Assembly (NCBI RefSeq): GCF_004798865.1
Contig: NW_025335854.1
Location: forward strand, 4,589,288-4,653,287
Length of the DNA: 64,000 bases
Direction: 5' to 3'
Source of the DNA: Varanus komodoensis
Taxonomy: Eukaryota; Chordata; Lepidosauria; Squamata; Varanidae
Shown: positions 11,324 to 22,445 of the stretch, in pieces
Layout of the letters: each line of letters starts with the position of its first letter
Numbering within the stretch: position 1 is the first letter of the stretch
The notes under the pieces: generated by a model
What the model was told of the DNA's origin: nothing
What the model saw: the letters and a program-made list of their open reading frames with translations, nothing else
The model's database searches: none
Translations under genes and position numbers: made by a program

Positions 11324-12166
11324 CTGCAAGAAACAAGGATATCAACAATTGTACTGTAGTTCAGTGAATGTATCTCTTGCTTTGCAGAAAAATACCCAAA
11401 GTACACCACGGCTAGATTCTTCAGCAGTCATGAAACAGCTGCCCAACAGACCAAGGCCCCATTTCCTACACCAACGCACTGCACCTCCAGCCAAAGCCAA
11501 GCCCACATAGTCTGCAAGCCGTGCTCACCAAGGCCTAGAAGCAGCTTCTATTGAGGACTATCACCGAGACCTCGGGATCACCTGCCTCTGCCCCATTCCT
11601 TTCACCCAGCATGATTTATCTTTGGAGTGTTGCCACTTGTACCATGTAATTTCCTCACAAGTCTTTGAATTCCAACTTTCTATAGAAATCAAGCAATAAA
11701 TTCATGTCAGTAGGTCTAGCCTTGAGGACACCTTTGAAACTATTCAGCTTTTAAAAATAGACACATTAACAGTGTCTCATAAATCCCTTTAAAATGAAAG
11801 TGGGGACAGCAATGAAAGCAATTAGGGTAAATGCACTAGGAAGTTTCCGAGGAGGTCCATGGTTCAAGGTTTCTCTTGGTTCTAAGCAAACTCTTTCCGC
11901 CTGTCATTGGCAGAGCAGTAGTGCGAGAAGCCCACTTGAACCTCAGCAATCATCTTCTAGTCCAGCCAATTAAATCACATTCTCTCAGACAGCTGCAGTG
12001 AGAATGCAATCCACTGCATTGGTATCTGGAGATAAGATGCCCTGTATTCAATGGGGTTTTTCCCAGGTATAAGTTCATATGATTCCAGCCTTGGGAGGCT
12101 CTCAAAAGACAGCACATTTCAGAGCTTCACAAGTTCTTCCCGTGATCTACCCCAGGAATAGACATC

Positions 12167-12260
12167 CCGGTGCCCTCCAGAGTGGTGGACTACAACACCC
12201 ATAATCCCTGAGAATGGACCATGGGAGTTGTAGCCCAAAACATCAGGAGGGCTCCAGATC
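12167..12260. mobile_element. Palindromic non-autonomous DNA element
   Basis: Left arm GCCCTCCAGAGTGGTGGACT then ACAACACCCATAATCCC; right arm ATGGGAGTTGTAGCCCAAAAC then ATCAGGAGGGCTCC. The arms are inverted copies around GAGAATGGACC. This is the same squamate foldback design as at 9248-9372 and is non-coding. Confidence 0.65.
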
Positions 12261-13544
12261 ACTTCTCCCTGGCAGGGGGATCTCTGTATACTTGTCTGAA
12301 GTATGTTAGTTCTGTCCCGACTCCATCCAATCTTCCAGGCTCTTCCAAGTTTCACCCCAACTTCCCAGGCTATGCCCAAGCTTGCCTTGATGCTCCACGC
12401 CCTGGTTCTGTTCAGGAGGCCACTGTGCCTACAGTCACAGCTCAAGGATCCAGGTTTTCCCCACAGCTGCCTATGTTCTTGTTGCCTGTGCAACAGTTGA
12501 CAGAGCACAGAGGTTTCTGCAACGTGCTTTTCCAGTTTGGGTTCACCTCCCCTGGCTTTCCAACGCAAGTGAGGCCGAAGGCTCCAAGGCTAACTACTCC
12601 ATGAGACACTTGCCAGGAAGCTGAAGCCACACATGTCCCAAACTTTTAAAAAAATAGACTGGAATTTGTGTTCATAAACTTTCATTAGTTACATGTGTCT
12701 GGGAATTCCTTTGTTTTTGGACAGGTCTTTGCACATGTAACAGAATGCAATTTCTTACACTCCTTTAAATGCACTTAATAGTACCCCAAATTTTTTGGTG
12801 CGGGAGTCAGTAGGGAAGGAAATGAAGCGAACGCAACAAAAGCCAATTTGTGGAAGTACATATTAACACCAATGTGCATTTGTGCATTAGAACAAGTTGA
12901 ACAAAGCAGTGATTAAAAAGGAAAAAAACCTCTTGAGCAAGCAATGGAATGAAAGCTGGATAACAATCCATAATAACCAGAGAGATTGGACTGAACAAAA
13001 TTCCTACCTCACTATTTATATTGCACAACAAGAATAACTAAACAGCAGCCTATAACTGGTAGAACATCAAGATATTTAAAGACGTGTGGTCATAATTCAT
13101 TCCCCTCAATGCAATTTTAATTCATTCAGGAACATTTCAGCAAAAAACAAATAGCTAGAAGAGTGGCTATAATAAAGCAATACAAGATCACCACAATATT
13201 CCAACAATGTATTTCATAAACAGAACACAATTCAGCTATCAATCAGATTAGCAATAAAACACTGACAACGGCTTGTAAAATACTCCCACAGCAGGTCTAC
13301 AATTTAAAATGCACAGGATGAGGCTCATTAGAAAATGCACCGCAAATTCCCACTCATGAGGGAAATTATTTCCACATCTGTTCACTTCGGTATAACGAGC
13401 AGTTCATGATCAAATATCTTGTCTTCACCACTTACACTAAGAGCAGGCTAAATGATCAGATATTGCCCACCAGCATTGTTCCAGTTGTTGCTGTTACACG
13501 CTGCAAGTCCTGTCTTGCTAACTTTTCAGAGTTTGGTGAGAGTA

Positions 13545-13785
13545 TCAACATGGATGGGGACAGAGGAAACCGGGTAGATACTGCTGAGCTGGACTTCTCA
13601 AAGGCTTTTGAGAGAGTTCTTCACCAAAGGTTACTGAGCAAAATGAGCAGTCATGGATTAAAAAGGGGGAGTTCATCCTATGGATCAGTGACTGGTTAAA
13701 GAACAGAAATCAGAGAGTGAGAATAAATGGTAATTTATCCCAAAGGAAAGAGACAAGCAGTGGGGTCCAACGGGGTTCTGTATTT
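13545..13785 (+). mobile_element. CR1 LINE reverse transcriptase fragment, left part
   Basis: The reading GNRVDTAELDFSKAFERVLH then QRLLSKMSSHGL is the CR1 reverse transcriptase motif around FSKAFD, and the following bases encode a GVQRGSVL-like segment. The element is interrupted at about 13785 by an L2-clade tail and a tandem array, and resumes near 14080. Confidence 0.8.
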
Positions 13786-13875
13786 TATTATTTATTTATT
13801 TAGAAAATTTCTATGCTGCCCCATTCTCTGAAGCCTCAGGGCAGCTCACAAATATATCAATTAAAATATTGTACA
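13786..13875 (-). mobile_element. L2-clade LINE 3' tail inserted in CR1
   Basis: TTATTATTTATTTATTTAG followed by TTTCTATGCTGCCCCATTC and AAGCCTCAGGGCAGCTCAC is the reverse complement of the L2-clade terminus seen at 37 and 40 kb. Only about 90 bp are present. It splits the CR1 open reading frame. Confidence 0.75.
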
Positions 13876-14107
13876 ATAAAAATATAAAACACCAATTAGG
13901 ACCAATTGGTGTTAGGATTAGGTATTAGGACCAATGCTTTGTAATCTATTAGGTATAAAAATATAAAACACCAATTAGGACCAATTGGTGTTAGGATTAG
14001 GTATTAGGACCAATGCTTTGCAATCTATTAGGTATAAAAATATAAAACACCAATTAGGACCAATTGGCGTTAGGATTAGGAATTAGGACCAATGCTTTGC
14101 AATCTAT
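13873..14107. repeat. 79-bp tandem repeat, about three copies
   Basis: The word ACCAATTAGG starts at 13891, 13970 and 14049, giving an exact 79-bp period. Copies differ at only a few positions. Each unit joins LINE-tail sequence (AAATATAAAACACC) to CR1 sequence (ATTAGGACCAATGCTTTG), so the array repeats the junction between the insert and its target. Confidence 0.95.
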
Positions 14108-14290
14108 TCATAAATGATCTAGAATAAGGACTAAGCAGTGAGGTGGCCAGGTTGACTGAGGATACCAAACTATTTAGGGTGGTTAAAACCAAAAGGGATT
14201 GTGAGGAGCTCCAAAGGGATCTCTCCAAGCTGGGAGGATGGACATCCAAGTGGCATAAGGCACATGAAGCCCAACAAAACCTCTCAACCA
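14080..14290 (+). mobile_element. CR1 LINE reverse transcriptase fragment, right part
   Basis: The CR1 frame resumes after the insertion: ATTCATAAATGATCTAGAA (LFINDLE-like), then EVARLTEDTKLFRVVKTKRD and CEELQRDLSKLGGWTSKW. These are the standard CR1 residues following the catalytic YxDD region. The sequence fades near 14290. Confidence 0.82.
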
Positions 14291-15329
14291 CAAAACTACG
14301 CAAGTCCTTCTGTTCCCTTCCGTCTGTCAAAATCAGAAGAGTCAAGATTGTTAAAGCAGTGGGAAGCTTAGTCCATTACAGCATTCCAACTCCGCATTTG
14401 TTACATACGATCTGAAGTTAAAATTTATTCCAGACACAAGAGGGGTTTTTGTAATAACAAACAATCCCATTAATGCTAACTGATCCCAGACCTTTGCATC
14501 AAGCATTCTGGGTTGTTTTGGATAAGCACCATACATATATGGACCGTTTTTAATGTCACTAAAATGAGGTGCCATACTTTTTCCTTATCAGCTATTCACA
14601 GATGTGAAAGAGAGCACTCACAGCAAGCATGTTTCTGTGGAACTGATGAAATTTCACACCAAGAATACATAAATATTGTATTCAGGGACACGAGAATGCA
14701 AAGATGTTATTTGTTAAAATGGAATGCGTTTTCTCTGGGCTTGTCTGTTCGTTTATATTGCTGTCATTCTCCCTTAGTTATTTCCTTTTCTCCTGCGTGA
14801 TCCCCAATGCATGGAAGAACGGACTTGAACGCTCATTTCAAATACTAATTCGGCCAAGTAACTCCTGGGCACTTGTGGACAACTGGCTGCTGCCCCTTTG
14901 TCTCATGTTCACTACACTTGTCCGCTTCGTGTGCTCCTTTAGAAGACACGAGGAAATGAAATAGTGGGAAATTCTAATGGGTGTTTGATTGGGAGATTTA
15001 ATCTAAAGACGATGTTTCCCAGTTAATAGCCAAACTGTTCACACTTCTTGCCTCTGGCTTTGAAGAGCTCAAGGGCCAGTTCTGAGATGCAATTTCAAGG
15101 CCAGTTAAAGCTCAGCAGAGAAAAGATCTAGTAAGTTGTTTTAACTTGAATCTGAGAAAGGCTTCTCTTGGTAGGTTTGGATTGAGTGGGTATGTCTTTG
15201 GTTCTTCCCTAAGAAGAATACAGATGCATTGACAGAGGGAAGTCCAGTTTGATGACTGGAAGCAGACCAGGTTGGGCTTTTTCCTGTGGACTTCCAGTGT
15301 AAGATGGGCTGCAGTTTGCACATTTGTAA

Positions 15330-15620
15330 CACTTAGGAAATATGCATAAATTGCACTGCTCATTCCATTTGCACAAATTTATGCAATTTGCGCAAATCAC
15401 AGTATTTTGCAAGTTTTGCCCCAGTCAGCACCTGGGAAGTACATAGTCATAGCATATTTTGCATACGAGTTATGGAAGCAATCTGCCATTTGTACAGATT
15501 GTGGTAGAACTACATATTTTTCACTTGCCGATTTGTACAAATCAGCTAAATTTTGTGTAAATTTCCTTAGCATTTTTTCTTGATTTATTTCACAAATCAT
15601 GGCCCATCTTAGCAGCAGAG
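15330..15620. other. AT-rich segment with repeated TTTGCA/TGCAAA words
   Basis: Short inverted words such as TTTGCACAAATT, ATGCAATTTGCGC, TTTGCAAG and TTTGTACAAATC recur within about 300 bp. No consensus unit can be defined and no family is recognised; it may be an old, decayed palindromic repeat. Confidence 0.35.
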
Positions 15621-16324
15621 GTCTGTGAGCTGGCTCAACCCACACTGCAGCAAGTCAGCATGAGGGCAGGACTAGGAAACTAGAATAATTGGTGGGGGGG
15701 GGGGCTGAAAATAATGGAAATTCATCAGATTTTTACCCCTTGTTGGATTTGCTCTGCCAAATGCAGCTCTGGGAAAGAAACTCAAGAACTTTGTGACCCG
15801 GATAACTCACTCTTCCATCCTTCCAGTAGAAGAGGAAAGAAAATATTCTAGATCATTGTCTAGCTATGAAGGTGGTACCAATATAAGAGATCTTAATTCC
15901 AGGGCTCTGGGCTACACTTCCTGGAAGATGGGCTGGTGGCAAGAAATATGTTGCCCCTCAGCAGGACTGGAAAGGATGTATTTGGCTACAGCATGAAGAA
16001 ATCCACCAGGAGGGCTTGGAACTGAACCCTACAAGGGAGGGAGAAGTAAACACAGGGGCAGCAATGAACAAAGGCTTATGCACCGCGATGGAGAGAGTGG
16101 CTCCAAATGTGCCCAGTGATGCCTTTCCAAATGTGTAGAAAGAAAGCCAGGCTATGAAGTACATGATCTAGTAGGTTCTCAAGGAAATCAAGTCTGAGCA
16201 TGGCCTGGAAACCAAAATGATGGAAGGGAGGCTATTGTCTAACAATGGCATCTCCATCCACTGTTGCACATCCCAGACACATTTCGACTTGGAGAAGGCC
16301 TTCTGTTGGCTTCAGTGAGGTCTT

Positions 16325-16465
16325 CTCCCAAGACTAACATCCTGCCTAATCTTGGAAGCTAAGCAGGACTGGCCCTTTTTGAAATCTGGAGGGGTGCCTT
16401 CAATGTTGTGAACCGCCCAGACAGCTTTGGCTATGGGTGGTATAGAAATGTAGTAATAATAAAAG
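16325..16465 (+). mobile_element. 5S rRNA-derived SINE (5S-Sauria type)
   Basis: CTTGGAAGCTAAGCAGGACTGG is the internal promoter region of 5S rRNA (consensus GGAAGCTAAGCAGGGTCGGG) in the plus orientation. It is preceded by a diverged 5S-like ACATCCTGCCTAATC and followed by a LINE-derived tail, GTGAACCGCCCAGA then GGGTGGTATAGAAATG and an AATAATAAAA end. The 5S head is too diverged and truncated to be a functional 5S rRNA gene. 5S-headed SINEs are known from squamates. Confidence 0.8.
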
Positions 16466-16758
16466 AGAGCCCTGTGAGACTGCCCCCCCCCATGGCTGAC
16501 ACTTTCTTGCTCATTTTAATATGTAAGAAACAAATCTATGTAACGCTTAGTTGCTGTACAGGATGATGCAGGGAGGAGAAGCAGGAGGATTGTATGCCTC
16601 CAGACAACAGACTGAAGGATCCTCACCCATGGCTGACTTCTCTCCAGGCCCCATAGTGCCAGGCACTGGAGGACAATAGCTGCACTGGTGTCCTGCCTCT
16701 GGACTTCCCATATGCATCTCTTTGGCTACCACATAAAATGGGCTGCTGGACTGGTCTG

Positions 16759-17062
16759 TTCATAGAAACATAGAGCGAATCAGAAGGGGTCTCCTGGGCC
16801 ATCTAGTCTGACCCCCGGCTCCAGCCAGCTCTGCTCATGACATGCCCACCATGTGCATGTCCAGCCTATCTTTGAACACCCTCACCGATGGGGCCTCAAC
16901 CACCTCCCGTGGAAGCCCATTCCATACCCTTGGGGTCCTGACTGTCAGGAAGTGCTTCCTGGGATCCAAATTGAATCTTGGTTCCTTGAGCTTGGCTCCT
17001 GCAGGGTTTGCTTCTCTTCTTGTGAGCCTCCAATATTTTGTTAGTATTGGCCTTGCAGCACC
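16759..17062 (-). mobile_element. CR1 LINE 3' end
   Basis: In reverse orientation this is the CR1 end with TAGAAACATAGAGCG at the 3' terminus, the CTAGTCTGACCCCCGGCTCC block and CGTGGAAGCCCATTCCATACC. It is the same subfamily as the plus-strand copies at 20060-20382 and 27100-27265, and is non-coding. Confidence 0.85.
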
Positions 17063-17104
17063 CTAGCTGTTTTCTTGTTCAGCAGAAAAAACCTGGGCCA
17101 GGTA

Positions 17105-17585
17105 TGGGAGGAGAAAGTATGAATGTGCAAAGGATGAAATGTTAGATCTTGTAGTCTTGCGAACGTGCAAAGGATGAAATGTGCAAAGGATCTGAATGTG
17201 CAAAGGATGAAATGTTAGGTCTTGTGGATGTGCAAAGGATGAAATGTGCAAAGGATCTGGATGTGCAAAGGTTGAAATGTTAGATCTTGTAGTCTTGTGA
17301 ACGTGCAAAGGATGAAATGTGCAAAGGATCTGAATGTGCAAAGGATGAAATGTTAGATCTTGTGGATGTGCAAAGGATGAAATGTGCAAAGGATCTGAAT
17401 GTGCAAAGGATGAAATGTTAGATCTTGTAGTCTTGTGAACATGCAAAGGATGAAATGTGCAAAGGATGAAATGTTAGATCTTGTAGTCTTGTGAACGTGC
17501 AAAGGATGAAATGTGCAAAGGATGAAATGTTAGGTCTTGTAGTCTTGTGAACGTGCAAAGGATGAAATGTGAAGTCTTGTAGTCT
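17105..17585. repeat. Complex minisatellite with higher-order organisation
   Basis: The core word TGCAAAGGATGAAATG recurs more than a dozen times. It alternates between a long module with CTTGTAGTCTTGTGAAC and a short module with CTTGTGGATG. Long modules begin about 141 and 139 bp apart in the left half, then 50-60 bp apart in the right half, so the array has a nested period. An open frame of 127 codons on the minus strand is produced by the repetition and has no protein-like features. Confidence 0.95.
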
Positions 17586-18505
17586 CAGGCTACATTATGC
17601 ATTTCAATCAACATAAGGCATTCAATGAAGCCACTTTCCCCATTGTTTGTGAGGAGACAGAGTTTGGCAAAATTAAGTGTGAGAGCAACTCTCTCTGGCA
17701 CGCACGTGTGCACACTCAGATGGGCTCACACACAGTTGCTTATGCACCCTTGAAGTGAGACTTTTAAAATATTCCAGTGACATTTTCCTGCCAGAGTTCC
17801 TTCTTTTGCCTGTGTGTTGTTTGCCTCTAGGGCAGGATTGCAAACTTGCTAATTTGCCCTCTGCCTTTATAAACTTGGGTTCTAAGTAGACCACATGCTA
17901 ACACAGCTGGCTTTGACTCGATGATGAAATGTGTCAGGCCAAGACTGAGTGTTTGTTTTAAAATCAGATTCTAAAAATATGTGTTTGAATTGAGAGAGAG
18001 GAAGGAGAGAGAATCCTCACAACAGACAATAGGAAGAGCTTCTCATTGATTCATATGCATTTTATCATCTTTACAGCTGGCTATTGTTATTATAGTACAT
18101 TAATATTCTGCTTTTTCTCCTTATATATATCCATCCAGAAATATTTTCACTATCCAATTTGCCTCTAATTAAATTGCTAGGAAGTACATAGAAACCACCA
18201 AAATTAGGTTCCAGGAGCAACTCTGGGCATTTTCAGTTTTCTTACCATCTGCAAAGCTCCATATTTCTGCACCATAACTTAGCATGGGTTAAATTTAAAA
18301 TTTAAAAGTCTTCGCTTTAAATATTTTAAGGACTTCTGTAAAAGTACCTGGCTAGCTGCCACTTAACAGTCTATTTGTCGACTGTATAATAGCAACTGCT
18401 TTCATTTCAGTTTGCTTAAAACGTCATTGTTCTAAAATGATAGAGATTAGTTGAAGAAATTATTATGAAACTTTCACATGATGAAGTTTGTTGGAGCTAA
18501 CAGAG

Positions 18506-18660
18506 CCCTCCTGCTCCCCCATTTTATCATCACAACCACCCTGGCTCAAAAGAGAGACTGCCCCAAAATCAACCAGTGAGGTCCATGGCTGAGCCAAGAC
18601 CAGAACATGGATCTTGCAAGTTGCAGTCCTGTGCTCTAACCACTACTCCACACAGCCCCT
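18506..18660 (-). mobile_element. tRNA-derived SINE (MIR/CORE-like)
   Basis: In reverse orientation the head contains GTGTGGAGTAGTGGTTAGAG (box A region), then a diverged box B near GGACTGCAACTTGCAAG and a body with GGTTGATTTTGGGGC. The end has a CACAACCACCCTGGC tail in plus orientation. Two similar copies occur at 28730-28890 (minus) and 35699-35845 (plus). Confidence 0.65.
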
Positions 18661-20059
18661 GTGTGCACAGAGGTCATTTTCCACCCCTGGCTCAGTGCAG
18701 CTGGGCAAATAGGTCTGTGCCCTGTTGCTGGCACTGCAACCCAGAGAGGTACCAGCTGGGGGTCCAGATGCATAAAAGACCCCCCTTCCCCACATGAGTG
18801 CCTTTTGAACATGAAGAGCAGACACCCTCCTTTGATCCTCCTACGCAGGGGAGGGGGGTGACTCCCATGTCAGCAGTGATTCTTAACCATTGCTCTTTTC
18901 CTTCTGAGCTTCCTGGGAGCTATCCAGAGTGCTGGAATCCATTCCCCAAAGAGGTCCACCATCATGGATCCCTCTGAATAGCTCCTTTAAAATGCAGAGA
19001 AAGTGGCAGTGGATAAGGTGCACCCATGGCATAGGAGTCACAAGCTTAGGAGTCACGATGCTGTGATCAAGAAGACATTTTCAGTCACAGTTGCCCACAT
19101 GCAAAAGACCTTTCCCAAGGAGACTCGTGAGGGACATAAAGACCTACAGCTAGGTCTGAATGAATTTTGTTTCCTTATTCTGATTCCTTTAAATGTGATG
19201 AAAGGAAAGCAGATGCTCAGGTCATGGTGCTCTGCTCCCTGATCCCAACAGAATCCTATAAGAACACCACCAGATCCCAGTTTCCCAAAGACATATTGAG
19301 CATCCAGTTTCCCTCAGCAAGCAACAAGAAGCCCATCGGAAACCCACAAACTAGACATGAGGTTGAAGCCTCTTCCTACTGCAGGTCCCTTGTGAATGGC
19401 TACACACCCTCCTGGCCAACAGTTGTATTGTGCCGTCTGGCTCTGGACACTTCAGCAGGTGTCGCTTATTCACTGCCAGGCTTCTCTTCATAGCTACAAG
19501 GAACAGAACTCCTCACATGCAGAGTAGTTTTTCTATCCAGTTTTACAGCTTTGCTGTCAGCACTGGCTGCATTCTTTGATTTTACCTGCAATACAGTACC
19601 TAGCAGAAATCAGACAGTAGAACCTTATCTTTCTTCTTTGAAAAGGCATGTGTGTAGTCCTTATAGTTAGAGAGAGATGACTGAATATGCAGGTAATCTT
19701 CTATCTTTTATGGAGACTTTTACATCATACAAGGAATCAGAAGCAGTTTGCCACATGACAAAGAGGGAAAACCTACCTTTGTGAAACACAAATCTTGTGG
19801 AACGCAGAAACTAGTTGCACCTGTGGTCATTGGTTCCTTGTATCTTGAAATAAAGATTGAAACCCTTCCCTTAAAAAAAATATATGCTGCTGAGTTTAAA
19901 ACACTGAACTTTTTCTTTATTGAATGCTGGTGCTAACTGGTTTACCATTTGTGATATTTGTAAGGATCCAAAGTTATTAGAAAAGATCGGGTGTAAGGCA
20001 TTTTGCTGGAGACCAAGGTTAAGATAATCCAGACTATTGTATTCCCAATCACAATCATT

Positions 20060-20382
20060 GGGTATGTGAAGGGGTGTCACACGGGGGTGGGTGGAGACCT
20101 GCTCTCCCCTGCAAAGGAGGGCAGGACGCGCTCTGACGAACCCAGGCTCAGGGAACCAAGGTTCGATTTGGATGCCAGGAAGGACTTCCTGACAGTTAGG
20201 ACCCCAAGGGTGCGAATGGGCTTCCACAAGAGGTCATTGAGGCCCCATCGGTGCTGGTGTTCAAGGATAGGCTGGACATGCACATGGTGGGCATGTCGTG
20301 AGCGGAGCTGGCTGGAGCCGGAGGTCAGACTAGATGACCTGGGAGATCCCTTCTGACTCGCCCTGTTTCTATGTTTCTAAAT
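20060..20382 (+). mobile_element. CR1 LINE 3' end
   Basis: The CR1 3' region includes GATGCCAGGAAGGACTTCC, then GTGTTCAAGGATAGGCTGG, GCCGGAGGTCAGACTAGATG and the terminus CCCTGTTTCTATGTTTCTAA. It is 5'-truncated and immediately abuts a Bov-B fragment. Confidence 0.88.
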
Positions 20383-20790
20383 ATGGGCAGTGAAGAAAGC
20401 TGACAGGAAGAGACTCAATGCATTTGAAACACGGTCCTGGGGGAGTGCTTTGAGTATAACCTGGAGCAATAAAAAGATGAATAAGTGGTTCCTAGATCAG
20501 ATCAAGTCAGAGATTTCCCTAGAAGCAAAAATGACCAACCTGAGGCTATCATATTTTGGACACATCATGAGAAGGCACGACTCCCTGGAGAAGACCCTCA
20601 TGCTAGGGAAAGTTGTAGATGAAAGAGGCCAACTATGAGATGCGTCTTAACCAAAGAGGAAGCCACAGTTTTGTATTGGAAGAACTGAATGGAGCTGCCA
20701 TGGGCTGGACACTTCGGAAGGCTTTCATTCATGGGGTCACCATACATCAGAGACAAATTGCTGTTACATAACAAAAGCAAAAGTTGTTCA
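20383..20790 (+). mobile_element. Bov-B/RTE LINE 3' fragment
   Basis: The plus frame reads RKRLNAFETRSWGSALSI, then LRLSYFGHIMRRHDSLEKTL and MLGKVVDERG, which is the conserved C-terminal region of Bov-B/RTE reverse transcriptases. A short diverged 3' UTR follows, with GGGCTGGACACTTCGG and GGGGTCACCATACATC. Stops follow the conserved block, so the copy is dead. Bov-B is abundant in squamates and is thought to mobilise Sauria SINEs. Confidence 0.85.
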
Positions 20791-21795
20791 ACGAAGTGTG
20801 TACCCCTGAGTAGGTAGCATAATAAATCCTTCCTTTCCCCCTGTCCTTTTTTCAACCCAGTAACTTAAATGTAAATGGAGCCCATTTATTATGAAGGTAG
20901 GGGGAAATGAACAAAATTTGTCACAGGCTTTTAAACTGAAAACATATGTCAAGTACATTTAAATTCCACAGTTCAATAATACATATTTGTCTAAGAAATA
21001 ATTGGTCACAGACCACTTCAGGACTGAACTCTCACTTCTTATTAAAATTCCCTTCTCCAGCTTGATGTTACCTCCTTACCTATATCTGCACAAACACTTT
21101 GGGAGTTTGCAAGCATGATGCACTGCGCCTTCCACTTTTGCAGTCTAATATGCATCCCCGCCCGCCAAATAAGCAGCAATACCAGATGTCTTTTAGCCCA
21201 GGATCCACATGCCATTTTGGAAAAGTTCTTGAGTGGAAGGGATTCTGGTGGTGGGCAGGTCCAAAGGCAAATGCCAGGGTCAAATTACTAGCATAGATTA
21301 GTATAAAGCTCTACTTGCCACTAACGAAGACATAGGAGAGGCATTTCAGCTTTCAAATTGCAGGAGAACTAAGAAGAGCCCAGAAACCACCAACAATGGG
21401 TTCAAATTAGAGAACTTCCATGACGTTTCCACAAGGAAGACACAACAGATTGAAACAAAGACACTGAACCAATGGAGAAAGGGCGAAGACTTGCTCAGTC
21501 CAAGGCTTCATGGGGAAATGACTATTTTAGACTCCAAACAGGAAAATCATTATGATTAAGCACGCACAATTTAGATATTAGTAGTAGCTAACATTTTGCC
21601 TTGCCTCAAGATGCACGTTCCAGAAAAACTTGGCCACCACTGATGTGTGGCATAATATTGGACATGGCCAAAATAAACCATCGGACCTACCACAGCTTAT
21701 TTTCGCTGCCCAATTCAGAGCAGAGCAAAACACTGAGCTGCAGTTTCACTGATAATATTCCTAAGTTCAAGGCACCTGAATAAGCCAGTTCTTAC

Positions 21796-21987
21796 AGCTT
21801 CTTGAAACTCATACGTGAGGCGGAGTCCCAAAATGTAATCAGAAGGTATCACATTCACCACTACGTTGTACTTGGGCTTATGGATTTTTGTTGCTGGGGA
21901 AAGAGGAGTCTGAAGCTGAAGCTTTTCTTGTAAAGACACAAGATTGCTGAAAGTTTTGTAAAGAGCTGGACTACAGTTTGCCGAATG
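21796..21987 (-). other. Exon-like 64-codon open segment in HMCN1 intron 4
   Basis: This 192-bp segment is preceded by a good acceptor (TATACTTTCACTTCTCTAG) and followed by a GTAAGA donor. It is open in phase 0, which is the phase of the surrounding HMCN1 intron. Including it would therefore add exactly 64 residues without a frameshift between VNE and VLKW. The peptide begins HSANCSPALYKTF, continues LQEKLQLQTPLSPATKIHK and ends PSDYILGLRLTYEFQEA. It does not resemble any hemicentin sequence I remember, nor a LINE or transposase. A stop codon lies at the acceptor itself. It may be a lineage-specific cassette exon, an exon of a nested gene, a pseudo-exon or a fragment of an unknown gene copy. 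Confidence 0.4.
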
Positions 21988-22398
21988 CTAGAGAAGTGAA
22001 AGTATAACATTTCTTTAGAAGCTTTTCATTTAATTTTGTTTTGCTTTGCTTTATTTTCAAGTCTATTCTACCATCAAGTCATCACCTGGAATGTATGTTG
22101 AAATGTGGAGAACGCATGTCTGGACTCAATTTCCTGTTGTTTATTCTGGGGCACAATTGTGTTTTCCAAATATTAGTAACCTTACAAAAAATATAAGTAT
22201 AATGCTTTCACAGTTTCAAATAGAAAATCGAAGAGTCTCTCCTGTTATGCAAAAACTTGAGGTGCTCCAATGAAACTGAATAACTGTATATTCAGAACAG
22301 AAAAAACTGCAAACCTTAGATGCATGCAGGACAAACATTTCATTTAATTTAACAGATTCACTGTCACAATATTCAGTCATGTTTAGGTGACTTTTATA

Positions 22399-22445
22399 AC
22401 AAGAATTTCTTCTGCTTCTTGTTTTTTTTAAGAATGGCAAACAAA
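22399..22445. repeat. Dispersed 47-bp duplicate (copy 1)
   Basis: AGAATTTCTTCTGCTTCTTG, a T-rich spacer, then AAGAATGGCAAACAAATC is repeated almost exactly at about 27529-27575, 5 kb away in the same orientation. The flanks of the two copies do not match. Confidence 0.85.

Noticed and set aside
16345-16385. A match to 5S rRNA
   Set aside because: Only the internal region is present, with substitutions and a LINE-like tail, so it is a SINE head rather than a 5S gene.
17063-17446. A 127-codon open frame on the minus strand
   Set aside because: It consists only of translated minisatellite units (His/Phe/Leu repeats), with no splice context and no protein-like features.
17105-17585. Regularly repeated short words resembling a CRISPR array
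   Set aside because: The repeats are adjoining and nested, spacers are themselves repeats, and the context is a vertebrate intron.
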